Assembly (NCBI GenBank): GCA_011503125.2
Contig: WWBZ02000016.1
Span: 3,472,001 to 3,536,000 of the forward strand
Reading direction: 5' to 3'
From: Botryosphaeria dothidea
Taxonomy: Eukaryota; Ascomycota; Dothideomycetes; Botryosphaeriales; Botryosphaeriaceae
DNA length: 64,000 nt
The position numbers were made by a program, and so were the translations under genes. Positions 22,280 to 34,500 of the stretch are shown one piece after another; position 1 is the first letter of the stretch, and each line of letters starts with the position of its first letter. Under the pieces are notes generated by a model. The model was not told the DNA's origin, searched no databases, and worked only from the letters and a program-made list of their open reading frames with translations.

Positions 22280-23278
22280 AATCTAGTTAGTAGTTTCGGG
22301 GTTTATAGTACTAAGGATAATAGCCGAGTAAGTTTTCCCCTCTAGGAGCTTCCTCTTTAGCTAGGCTAGCTTACTAATACGTAGTCCTAGGTATAGAGAT
22401 AGGTTTTACTCCTAGATAGTTTAGATGGCTTAGGGGTCTATAGTATCGATTCCTTCTCGAGGGACGTTATATACTAGTACTAAGTATAGCTACTAGTTAG
22501 GTCTAACTTCTTTTCCTAGTCCTATAGTCTATTCCTAGTCCTAGAGAAGGGCTATTCTAGTTACTTTATCCGGTATAAAGATTCTAACGTCTTTACTAGG
22601 GAGCTTCTTAGTAGTAAGTACTTTCTTATACGCCTAGCTTTTTCCTGCCTAGATCTTTCTAATAATTACCTTATTTAAGAGCTTAGCTATTTCTTATCTA
22701 TTTACTATCTCTAGGAAGTAGAGGGTAAGTTTAGTAGTAGCTAGGGGGGTAGGGGGCTTCGGGGCTGCTTAGGCTGCAATTTATACCTAGCTACGAGTAT
22801 TAGGTGTAGATATAGAGATAGCCTAGATACGGTTGACTATCTTTTAGACCTATTAGACCTCTTTAAGAATATTCTTAAGGCCTAGCTCCTTAGTGGCTAC
22901 CTCCTAGTAGATAGTAATATAATCCTAGAAGATTGTCTTAGCAATGTCGAGAAAAATTTTTACCTAGCTAGAGAGAACTAAAGGGAGGCTAGCGGATGTT
23001 TATAGGGCTTAGAGGAGGGTATCTACTATTTTTAAGGCTCTCTTAACGTATTCTACGCTGTACTAGGTGCTCTGCGGTTTCTTAGGGGTGTATTAGGGCT
23101 AGGTAGAGGTAGTCACTAGGGGAGGCTGTTCGCCTCTTCCTATATCCTCTACATTAACTACTTCGCGGCTGTAGTTGTCTTAAGTACTATTCTAGGACTC
23201 GCGAAGCCTAGGAGAGTCCCTAGGGCCCTCTCCCGGCGCCGTAGCTTGGGGTCGATTTTTTAGTATGGTTATATTTTT
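22280..23278 (-). mobile_element. LINE copy E, 5' part (ORF1 N-terminal region)
   Basis: This resumes copy E with the second TSD (22280-22293). It runs to the element 5' end at about 23278, with ATA (ancestral ATG) read at 23272-23270. The 5' signature block is intact at about 23217-23268. Confidence 0.87.
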
Positions 23279-23518
23279 AAATAAGGGTAATAGGTCGTGG
23301 TACTTAAGAGGGATAGTTTACCGCATTTCCTCTTCTAATTCTTCGGGGGTTATAGAGCTAAGTCTATCTCTAGAATTAAGGTATTTAGACACCTCTTCTA
23401 TAGAGATAGTAAATAGCTACTAACCTCTCTTCTTAATAAGGCGTTAGTACGCCTTATAGGAAATAGAGGCAACCGTAGGACGAAGTGGCGAGGAAACGGA
23501 GGTTATCGGAGTAGGCTA

Positions 23519-23572
23519 AGTAGACGAAGTAGACGAAGTAGACGAAGTAGGCGAAGTAGGCGGAGGTCGAGT
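23519..23572. repeat. 9 bp tandem repeat (GTAGACGAA)n
   Basis: Four to five units with small changes (GTAGACGAA, GTAGGCGAA, GTAGGCGGA), in the Gypsy-B region distal to the protease. In frame on the minus strand the unit could encode a Phe-Val-Tyr type tripeptide. Confidence 0.75.
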
Positions 23573-23699
23573 AGGCAAATAGTTTACCTAGCAGAACGGG
23601 GAGGTAAACGAAATCGTATTCTTTAACTAATTAATTGGCGGATTGTGCCTCTTAAGCCATAAACGTCTAAGAATAAGCGGGTATTCTACGATATTTATA

Positions 23700-24060
23700 A
23701 CTTAAAAGGTAGTAGTCTCGAGGTATTAGTTAATAAGTAAGAGAAGGTCGATTTCGTGGGATAGGTGTTCCATTTCTCCATTGGCAAGTTTAACCTTTTA
23801 AGAAACGGGTTTTTTACGGGGGTAGAGACTATGCATATATAGAAATTATCGATTAACGAATTATCTAGAAGCACCGGAGTCAATTATAGCAGTAGCTGGA
23901 AGTCTATTAAAAACTAAGGTATTAACAACTAGAAGACGTTCTATTCCTAAGTCGTGTTTGCTATAAAGTAGTTTAGGCGGGCTACTAGTGAACGAGAGTT
24001 TTCTAAGGTTCGAATCAAGGTTGCTGAGGACTAAAAACGGATTAAACAAGTGCATGGCCG
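23700..24060 (-). pseudogene. Gypsy-B retropepsin-like region
   Basis: Minus-strand translation gives NRLPATAIIDSGAS ending near 23870. This is the hydrophobic-D-S/T-G-A catalytic motif of retroviral-type aspartic proteases. Continuation across a stop gives PVLLDNSLIDNFY and then PFLKRLNLPMEKWNTYPTK. The partner half of a protease homodimer would be the same chain. Frames are broken, so it is not functional. Confidence 0.65.
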
Positions 24061-24360
24061 CGGATGCGGCGGACGAGGTAGGCGGGCTAGGCAGGGGCCG
24101 CGAGGCTGCTAGCCGCCTTAATTTTTTGGCTGGTATAGGACTATAGCTGCGGGTAGTAAATTAAGGGCCGGGTTACTAGTTATAGGTTGCGAGGTGGTCG
24201 TTGTCGAATTAAGGTTTGGACCCTTTGGACCCTTTGCCTTAGGGCACTTACGTACCTAGTAGTTCGGATTACTATAGTAAGCATAGAGGTTGTTAGCTTT
24301 TCGGTATACTTTTCGAGTAGTAGTATCGAGTTCTATAGGTTCCGTAGTTGGCTGAGTTGT

Positions 24361-25086
24361 CTAAGGTGTGCTGGGGGACATAGCTAAGGGTCTAACCATA
24401 GGGGCAGGTACAGAAATGTTTTGTAGTCTAGAGGCCGTAGTGGTACGTTTCTTCTTAAGGTGTCGAGCGTATAGAGTGCAATCTAAAGAGATGCAGGTAT
24501 TTGCAAAGTCTTGAAACTTCTTAGATATCTCTCGTCCAATAAGAAGGTCTTTGAGGTTGTCTTTAAGGCCATTGCGAAAGTGCATAATTTTGACATTATC
24601 CTGTGTCCAACCGAGGATCGTAGCAAGTGAGACGAAGCGAGAGTAGTAGTCTGAGCATAAGGTTTCTTAGCGAAGGTTCTGAATGGCGCGTTCTGCAGTA
24701 GCCTGAGCATCTAGGTCATCAAAGGCTTGGCTAAGAGCCTTGTAGAAGTCTTGATAGGTTGCAAAGGAGATCTCGCCAGTGGTTTGGTTGACGTATAATT
24801 TGAACCAAGTATAGGCAGCATCCCGAAGGTATAAGCCTGTATACCGAATCTTAGTGGGTTTAGTATCGAAAGCAGATAGGTCAGAGCCGAACTTTAACTA
24901 AAGTTGCGTAGAGAAGTTCTCGAATTCGGCGCGGTTTCCTTTAAAGAACTCTAGGTCGGCGACTTTGGTAATACGAATACGAGGTAGGGTAAGTTCCGGG
25001 GTAATAGATTGAGTGTAGGTCGTAGATGGGGTAGGAGTTAAGGAAATCCCAAGGGCGTGCGTTTGTCCGAGTGTGAAATAACCCAT
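24361..25086 (-). pseudogene. Gypsy-B gag remnant
   Basis: Pieces of a retrotransposon gag domain in adjacent frames. The N-terminal part at 24898-25086 includes LPRIRITKVADLEFFKGNR. The middle (about 24700-24900) reads FKLYVNQTTGEISFATYQDF in one frame. A distal part at 24361-24585 includes FRNGLKDNLKDLLIGREIS. This is the usual order of a Ty3 gag capsid domain, but frameshifts and stops break it into segments of 62-75 codons. CA/TG is largely retained, so RIP has been light. Confidence 0.7.
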
Positions 25087-25713
25087 AAGGCAGAGAGCCT
25101 TATTTGAGGAGTCCTAAGGTGTGATGTTTGGGCCAGCGATGACTTGTTGAAGCGAGGAGCGACCTAAGGAGTAGGCTTGTAAATAGTGCAAGCGAAATTC
25201 GGCAGGAAGCGGATAACTAGGCGGGAGCGGGGGAAAAGCACCGTTAGGTGTAGTAGGGTCGGTTTCTAGAAAGAGTCCTAAGAAATTCTAGACTTTATCT
25301 AGAGGACCTTAAGGGTCTAGAGGTACGGATTATTCTTGTAATATAATGGGAAGCTAACTTAAGCCTAGGACGAATTGGTTTAGAGTCTAGCAAAGTGTAA
25401 TAATGCGGAGGTAAACGGGTACAAGGGGCTTAGACCTACAAGATCTAATATAAGGGGCTAGGCTTAAGAGACAAGGAACAAGGGGAAAGGCAGGAAGATA
25501 TAGGTGAGTCTACGGAGAACAAGGTAGTCTAAGGAGGATATAAAGTTGCTAGACTAAAGAACTAACTACGAGGCAGAGGGGGCGAGGTTTATATATATAA
25601 AGAACTAACTAAAATACTAGCTTCCTAATTTGTAAGCAGGTAAGTCTAGACCTCGGTACTAAGTTAACGAAGCTAAAAGGAAAGTAAGGGGTCTATAGAC
25701 TAGAATCCTAATA

Positions 25714-27404
25714 TAAGGTTCCTAGATAGCTAGGATATAGTAGATCTTAGGGTCTACTTCCTTAAAGAGCGGGAGTATTACCCTATTCTTACTCTTATAG
25801 ACGTTATACTATACGATAGAGAGAGAGCCTATATCTAATATTAACTTTCTTCTATCTCTAGGTCCGGCTACGAGGGGGCTAGTAGTATAGGCTATAAGGA
25901 GGGAGTTCCCGCGGGCTCCTCTAAGGCGTGTTATAAGCTATTAAGTCTAGTAAACCTTATTTAGTTAGGAGGCGGGGGGCGGCTTAAGTCTCTTGGCCTA
26001 CCTAGTCCTCTCTTAACCGGCTCCTCCTCCCTAATCCTCTTCCTTAGTCCGACCGTTAGCTAGTTAGTTTAGGGCTATATCTTAGTTATTAGGGGTCCTT
26101 CCCGGTGCCTTTCTAGTGCTACTAGGCGGGCCTGGGCGGCCTTAGTATAGTAGGCTCTACGTGTTAGGCAGGCGTTGCTCTAGGCTATATGCCTTTAGGA
26201 GTAGTTTGCGCACTACGTGCTTTCCTTAGGGTAGTCCTTAGTATTATATGCCTTGCCGTACTATCTATACTTTTCCTTCTTTTTATAGTAGTTAGTAATA
26301 TAACCGTAGGCCTAGTACTTAAAATACTGGGTTACTATAAAGGCTGTATTATAGTACTACGCTATATAGATAGCAAAGTTAATAATAAGCCCCTTATTAA
26401 TAATCTAGTTAGTAGTTTCGGGGTTTGTAGTACTAAGGATGATGGCTAAGTAAGTTTTCCCCTCTAGGAGCTTCCTCTTTAGCTAGGCCAGCTTGCTAAT
26501 ACGTAGTCCTAGGTGTAGAGATAGGTTCTACTCCTAGATAGTTTAGATGGCTTAGAGGTCTATGGTGTCGATTCCTTCTCGAGGGACGTTATATACTAGC
26601 ACTAAGTATAGCTGCTGGTTAGGCCTGACTTCTTTTCCCAGTCCTATAGTCTATTCCTAGTCCTGGAGAAGGGCTGTTCTGGTTACTTCATCCGGTATAA
26701 AGATTCTAACGTCTCTACTAGGGAGCTTCTTAGCAGCAAGTACTTTCTTGCACGCCTAGCTTTTTCCTGCCTAGATCTTTCTGATAATTACCTTATTTGA
26801 GAGCTTGGCTATTTCTTATCTATTTGCTATCTCTAGGAAGTAGAGGGTAAGTTTAGTGGTGGCTGGGGGGGTAGAGGGCTTCGGGGCTGCTTGGACTGTA
26901 ATTTGTGCCTAGCTGCGAGTGTTAGGTGTAGGTGTAGATGTAGCCTAGATACGGTTAACTATCCTTTGGACCTGTTAGACCTCTTTGAGGATGTCCTTAA
27001 GGCCTGGCTCCTTGGTGGTTGCCTTCTGGCAGATAGTAATATAATCCTAGAAGATTATCTTGGCAATGTCGAGAAAATTTTTTACCTGGCTGGAGAGGAC
27101 TGAAGGGAGGCTAGCGGATGTTTGTAGGGCTTGGAGGAGGGTGTCTGCTATTTTTGAGGCTCTTTTAACGTATTCTACGCTGTACTGGCTGCCCTGCGGT
27201 TTATTAGGGGTACGCTATGGTTGGGTAGAGGTGGTTGCTGGAGGGGGCTGTTCGCCCCTTCCTGCGACCTCTACATTAACCTCAACGCGGCTGCAGCTAC
27301 TCTGAGTGGTGTTTTAAGTCTCGCTGGGCCTGGGAGAGTCCCTGGGGCCCTCTCCCGGCGCCGTAGCTTGGGGTCGATTTTTTGGCGTGGTCATTTTTTT
27401 TTTT
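25714..27404 (-). mobile_element. LINE copy G, 5' part, lightly mutated and mosaic
   Basis: Minus strand from the endonuclease (cut at 25714 by the Gypsy-B edge) to the 5' end at about 27404. The start codon is still ATG at 27394-27392. Most of ORF1 matches the D/N subfamily, but the first 250-350 nt match the H/I subfamily. It is therefore a recombinant copy. Open stretches include zinc-knuckle and N-terminal ORF1 portions. It lies head-to-head with H. Confidence 0.85.
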
Positions 27405-27437
27405 GGGTACTTTTATAATTTACTAAAATACTCTACT

Positions 27438-30400
27438 ATTGCAACTATAGAAAACATGACCACGCCAAAAAATCGACCCCAAGCTACGGCGCCGGGAGAG
27501 GGCCCCAGGGACTCTCCTAGGCCCAGCGAGACTCGAAATACCACTTAGAGTAGCTGCAGCCACGTTGTGGTTGATGTAGAAGCCGCAGGAAGGGGCGAAC
27601 AGCCCCCTCTAGTAACCACCTCTACCCAACCACAGCGCACCCCTAATAAACCGCAGAACACCTAGTACAGCGTAGAATACGTTAAAAGAGCCTCAAAAAC
27701 AGCAGACATCCTCCTCCAAGCCCTACAAGCATCCGCTGGCCTCCCTTCAGTCCTCTCCAGTTAGATAAAAAATTTTCTCGACATTACCAAGACAATCTTC
27801 CAGGATCATATTACTATTTGCCAGGAGGCGACCACCAAGGAGCCAGGCCTTAAGGATATCCTCAAGGAGGTCCAGCAGGTCCAGAAGGCAGTTAGCTAAC
27901 TCCAGACTACTCCCACGCCCGCAGTACCTAGCTGGGCCAATATTGCAGCCCGAGCAGCCCTAAAGCCCCCTACCCCCCCAACCACTACTAAGCTTACCCT
28001 ACACTTCCCGGACAAGACTAATAGACAGGAGGTTACCAACCTTACCAACGAGGCCATTATTAAGAAGATCTAGATAGGGAAAAGCCTAGCTTGTAAAAGA
28101 GTACTAGCGGCTAAGAAGCTCCCTAGTGGAGACGTTAAGCTCTTTATACCTAATGCTTAGACTAGAGCAGCCCTCCTCTAGGATTAGAAATAAACTATAG
28201 GACTAGGTAGGGAAGTCCGTCCTAACCAGTAGCTCTACTTAGTGCTAGTCTACAACGTCCCCCTTAAAGATATTAACACTAAGGACCCCTAGGCCGCCTA
28301 AACCCTTTAGGATTAGAACCTATCCTTATATCTAGGACTACGTATTAGTAAGCTAGCCTGGCTAAAAAGGAAGCTCCTAAAGGGGAAGACGCACTTAGCT
28401 ATTATCCTTAGCACTATAGACCCCGAGGCAGCTAACTAGATTATTACTAAAGGACTTATTAGTAACTATGCTCTCTATTTAGTAGAGTACTATAGTGTAA
28501 CCTTTATAGTAACCTAGTGCTTTAAGTACTAGGATTATAGCTATATCTCTACCTACTATAGAAGGAAGAATAGGTGCGGCTAGTGCGCCGAGGTATATAA
28601 TACCTACGAGTGCCCTAAAGAGAAGACGTAATATACAAACTACAACTAAGAGTATACGGCCTAGAGTAACTTCTATCTAACGCGTAGAGCCCGTTAGGCT
28701 AAGGCTACTAAGGCCCGCCTAGCGGCACTAGAGAGATATAGAGGAGGCACCCCTACGGCTAAGATATAGCCCTAAACTAACTAGTTAACGGTTGGGCTAA
28801 GGAAGAGGCCTAGAGAAGAGGAGCCGACTAAGAGAGGGCTAGGCAGGCCAAGGGACCTAAGCCGCCCCCCGCCTTCTAACTAGATGCGGTTTACCGGACT
28901 TAATAGCTCTTAGTATGCCTCGGGGGAGAAGCCCGCGGGAACCTCCTCCGCCTCGTAGCCTATACTACCGACTCCCTTATAGCCTAACTTAGAGATAGAA
29001 AGAAGTTAATATTAGATATAGGCGCTTTCTCTATTATATAGTATAACGTCTATAAGAGTAAGGATAGGGTAATACTCCCGCTCTTTAAGGAGGTAGACCT
29101 AAAAATCTACTATATCCTAGCTATCTAGGAACTCTAGAGGAACCCGAGGGTAAAGATAATAGTAAGATACTCTACCTACTATATAGTTTTCTCTTAGGAG
29201 GGGACGGTAAGAATCTACTTCTTTATAAGTAAGACTATTACCCCCGACTCCTAGCAAGCAATAGTCTACTTATTAGATCTTATTATACTATCCCTTACTA
29301 CTAAGACACGTATAATCTATATCTATAACTACTATAATCCCCTACTAGCCTCCTATACTAGTACGGCTCTAGAAACTCTATCTCTTCTCCTAGAAGCTCT
29401 TAGAAAACTAGGGAAGTATATCCTCCTAGAAGACTTTAACCTTTACTATTCTATCTAGGGGGGTATAACCGCCCTAAGATACTATACTCTTATAGATAAC
29501 CTTATCGAAATAGCTACTATAGCTAATCTTAATCTAGCCCTCCTAAGAGGTACTATTACGAGGAGAGAGAGTAGTAGCGAGAGCACTCTAGACCTTATCT
29601 TTACTATATAGTAGCTAGAGAAGAGAATTCTTAGTTACGGAGTTAGTTAGGAGCTTAAATTATCCTCTAACCACCTACCTATCCTTACTATACTCGATTT
29701 TTCCCTTACCCCCGCGGAACTACGCCTCCTAAGGCCCTAGTAGAAGAAAGTAGACTAGAAGAGAACTAATAATATACTCTAATTAAAGCTTAAATACCTT
29801 AAAGTAGCCCCTCTTAATACTAAAGTAGACCTAGATTACTTTACTATACTACTCTAGGAGGCTATCTAAAGAATAATCTAGGAGACTATCCTAGTAGCGA
29901 GACCCTCGCCCTAGGCCTCTATATAATAGATAAAGGAGTATTCGGACCTAGTATACTAGGCTAGAGTAGCTAGAAGAAAGTAGACGGCTATAGGGAGGGA
30001 GGAGGACTAGATAGTATACTAAACTATTACTAATAGTAAGAAGAGGTAGATTAGAAGAGATAGAATAAAAGTATAGCGTAGAATAGTAGCCGAGATAATC
30101 TTAGACTCTTCTATACTCTAGAAGCTCTTAAGATAGGTAAGAATAAGAGTATTAGAGCCGCTAGCCCTATCTTAGTTCCTACCCCTTTAGAGAGTAGATA
30201 GATAACTACGTTACGATAACTAGTCTAAAGCGGAAATCCTTACTAACTAGTTCTTCTCCCCTCCTAGGGCTACTAACCTCTTAGATCTAGATAGATATAT
30301 ATACTTAGAGCTAGTAGAGATCCCCTAAGGCGTTACCGAAGAGTAGGTTCTCTATACTATTAAGAAGCTTCCCCTAGATAAGGTACTAGGCCTAGATAAA

Positions 30401-31591
30401 ATTATTAATAGGTTCCTAAAGTAATGCGCTAAGATACTAAGGGGACCTCTTACTAGGCTCTTCTAGGAATACCTCGCACTTAAATACTACTCTAGATAGT
30501 TTAAAAGCTCTATTACCGTAGTTCTAAGGAAACTATAGAGGGATAACTATACTAAAGCTAAGTTATTTAGACTAATTACTTTACTTAATACGCTAGGAAA
30601 GCTACTTAAGAGGATTATAGTAGATCGGATCTCCTAGGCGACTAAAGCCTATAAACTACTTCCTAATATATAGATAGAAGCTAGGAGAAATAGGTCCGTA
30701 GTAGTAGCTCTCGACCTACTTACGGAATAGATCTATACTATCTAGGCGTAAGATCCGGGGCTAGTGGCCTTAGTCCTTAGCCTAGACATCTTAGGGGTAT
30801 ACGATTATATATCCTATAAGAGACTCCTCTATAATATAAGGATGACGAGGCTCCCCGAATAGGTAGAAAGATTTACGTACTCCTTTCTATAGGACCGGAC
30901 TACTTAGCTATCTTTTAGGGACTTTACTAGCCCGCTAATCTAGACCTTAACCGGGATTCCCTAGGGATCCTCTCTATCCCTAATTCTCTACCTATTCTTT
31001 ACCTCTAATCTACTTACATAGCTACGTAGAGGTAATATCTTCCTCCTTAGATTCGTCGACGATACTAATATCCTAGCCTTTAGTAGATCTATAGAATAAA
31101 ACTATAGAATACTAGAGGGAGTATACTAAGTTTACGAGTACTAGGTAGCTACCTACGAGTTAGCGTTCTCGCTAGATAAGTACTATCTTATTTACTTTAT
31201 AAGAAAGCCGAGGAGATTTAATATAGTAGTAGATATCCGTATCCCTAGATTTACTAAACACTTAAAGCCTATAATAAAGATCCTAGAAATCTACGTAGAT
31301 AATAAGCTTAGATAGAAATCCTATATTAGGGAAATAGAAGCTAAGGTAATTAAATAGTATATATCTCTCTTCCGACTCGCAGCATCTACCTAGGGAGCCT
31401 TATTTACTAAAGCCCGCTATATCTATACGGCCGTAGTAAGGCTAGCTCTTACTTATAGCTATAGAGTATAGTATACCCTAGAGGGGACTCTAGAGTAAAG
31501 AAAAATAGCTATCTAGCTACTATAGAAGATCTAAAACTAGTGCCTACGTACTATCTTAGGAGCGTATAAGTTAACTAGTATATAAACCTTA
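27438..31591 (+). mobile_element. LINE copy H, 5' part (H/I subfamily)
   Basis: This starts with a 5' leader of about 18 nt and ATG at 27456-27458. A 15 bp TSD, CTAAAATACTCTACT, lies at 27423-27437 and 37741-37755. ORF1 and ORF2 diverge from D by many substitutions beyond RIP (for example GRAIN-like changes around 27890-27960), so H and I form a second subfamily. RIP is light in the first 500 nt and heavy afterwards. It is cut at 31591 by the insertion of I. Without I the element is about 5.15 kb. Confidence 0.88.
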
Positions 31592-34500
31592 CTTAATATA
31601 ACCACGCTAAAAAATCGACCCTAAGCTACGGCGCCGGGAGAGGACCCTAGGGACTCTCCTAGGTCTAGCGAGACTCGAAATACTACTTAGAGTAGCTATA
31701 GCTACGTTATAGTTAATATAGAAGCCGTAGAAAGGGGCGAATAGCCCCCTCTAGTAACTACCTCTACCTAACTATAACGCACCCCTAATAAACCGTAGAA
31801 TACCTAGTACAGCGTAGAATACGTTAAAAGAGCCTTAAAAATAGTAGATATCCTCCTTTAAGCCCTATAAGCATCCGCTAGCCTCCCTTCAGTCCTCTCT
31901 AGTTAGATAAAAAATTTTCTCGATATTACCAAGATAATCTTCTAGGATTATATTACTATTTGCTAGGAGGCGACTACTAAGGAGCTAGGCCTTAAGGATA
32001 TCCTTAAGGAGGTCTAGTAGGTCTAGAAGGTAGTTAGCTAACTCTAGACTACTTCTACGCCCGTAGTACCTAGCTAGGCTAATATTATAGCCCGAGTAGC
32101 TCTAAAGCCTCCTACCCCCCCAACTACTACTAAGCTTACTCTATACTTCCCGGATAAAACTAATAGATAGGAGGTTATTAACCTTACTAACGAGGCTATT
32201 ATTAAGAAGATCTAGGTAGGGAAAAGCCTAGCTTATAAAAGAGTACTAGCGGCTAAGAAGCTCTCTAGTAGAGACGTTAAGCTCTTTATACCTAATACTT
32301 AGACTAGAGTAGCCCTCCTCTAGGATTAGAAATAGACTATAGGACTAGGTAGGAAAGTCCGTTCTAACTAGTAGCTCTACTTAGTACTAGTCTATAACGT
32401 CCCCCTTAAAGATATTAACACTAAGGACCCCTAGGCCGCCTAAACCCTTTAGAATTAGAACCTATTCTTATATCTAGGACTACGTATTAGTAAGCTAGCC
32501 TAGCTAAAAAGGAAGCTCCTAGAGGGGAAGACGTACTTAGCTATTATCCTTAGTACTATAGACCCCGAGGCAGCTAACTAGATTATTACTAAAGAACTTA
32601 TTAGTAACTATGCTCTCTATATAGTAGAGTACTATAGTACAACCTTTATAGTAATCTAGTGCTTTAAGTACTAGGATTATAGCTATATCTCTACCTACTA
32701 TAGAAGGGAGAATAGGTACGGCTAGTACGCCGAGGTATATAATACCTACGAGTGCCCTAAAGAGAAGACGTAATATATAAACTATAACTAAGAGTATACG
32801 GCCTAGAGTAACTCCTACCTAACGCGTAGAGCCCGTTAGGCTAAGGCTACTAAGGCCCGCCTAGCGGTACTAGAGAGATATAGAGGAGATACCCCTACGG
32901 CTAAGATATAGCCCTAAACTAACTAGTTAACGGTTAGGCTAAGGAAGAGGCCTAGAGAAGAGGAGCCGACTAAGAGAGGGCTAGGCAGGCCAAGGGACCT
33001 AAGCCGCCCCCCGCCTCCTAACTAGATACGGTTTACCGGACTTAATAGCTTCTAGTATACCTCGGAGAAGAAGCCCGCGGAAACCCCCTCCGCCTCGTAG
33101 CCTACACTACTAACTCCCTCGTAGCCTAACTTAGAGATAGAAAGAAGTTAATATTAGATATAGGCGCTTTCTCTATCGTATAGTATAACGTCTATAAGAG
33201 TAAGGATAGAATAATACTCCCGCTCTTTAAGGAGGTAGACCTAAAAATCTACTATATCCTAGCTATCTAAGAATCCTAGAGGAACCCGAGGGTAAAGATA
33301 ATAGTAAGATATCCTACCTACTATATAGTTTTCTCTTAGAAGGGGACGGTAAGAACCTACTTCTTTATAAGTAAGGCTATTACCCCCGACTCCTAGCAAG
33401 CAATAGTCTACTTACTAAATCTTATTATACTATTCCTTACTACTAAGACACGTATAATTTATATCTATAACTACTATAATCCCTTACTAGCCTCCCATAC
33501 TAGTACGGCTCTAAAAACTCTATCTCTTCTCCTAGAAGCTCTTAGAAAACTAGGGGAGTATATCCTCCTAGGAGACTTTAACCTTTACTATCCTATCTAG
33601 GGGGGTATAACCGTCCTAAGATACTATACCCTTATAGATAATCTTATCGAAATAGCTACTATAGCTAACCTTAATCTAGCCCTCCTAAAAGATACTATTA
33701 CGAGGAGAGAGGATAGTAGCGAGAGCACTCTAGACCTTATCTTTACTATATAGTAGCTAGAGAAGAGGATTCTTAGTTACGGAGTTAGTTAGGAGCTTAA
33801 ATTATTCTCTAACCACCTACCTATCCTTACTATACTCGATTTTTTCCTTACCCCCGCGGAACTACGCCCCCTAAGACCCTAGTAGAAGAAAGTAGACTAG
33901 AAGAGAACTAATAATATACTCTAATTAAAGCTTAAATACCTTAAAGTAGCCCCTCTTAATACTAAAGTAGACCTAGATTACTTTACTATACTACTCTAGG
34001 AGGCTATCTAAAGAATAATCTAGGAGACTATTCTAGTAGCGAGACCCTCGCCCTAGGCCTCTATATAATAGATAAAGAAGTATTCGGATCTAGTATACTA
34101 GGCTAGAGTAGCTAGAAGGAAGTAGATAGCTATAGAAAGGAAGAAGGACTAGGTTATTTACTAAACTATTGCTAATAGTAAGAAGAGGTAGATTAGAAGA
34201 GATAGAATAAAAGTATAGCGTAGAATAGTAGCCGAGATAACCTTAGACTCTTCTATACTCTAGAAGCTCTTAAGATAGGTAAGAATAAGGGTATTAGAGC
34301 CGCTAGCCCTATTCTAGTTCCTACCCCTTTAGGGAGTAGATAGATAACTACGTTACGATAACTAGTCTAAGGCGGAAATCCTTACTAACTAGTTCTTCCC
34401 CCCTCCTAGGGCCACCGACCTCTTAGATCTAGATAGGTATATATACCTAGAGCTAGTAGAGATCTTCTAAGGCGTTACCGAAGAGTAGGTCCTCTATACT

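Larger units (their letters stand above)
23279..25713 (-). mobile_element. Gypsy-B fragment: gag, protease and presumed 5' LTR/leader
   Basis: Part of a second Ty3/Gypsy family, minus strand, unrelated in sequence to Gypsy-A. It holds gag (24361-25086), a retropepsin motif (IIDSGAS at about 23870-23890) and a right-hand AT-rich block (about 25545-25690) shared with 47690-47790. Reverse transcriptase and integrase are missing. It retains far more CA/TG than adjacent LINEs. It lies between the 5' end of E and a truncated G, with no TSD seen. Confidence 0.75.
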
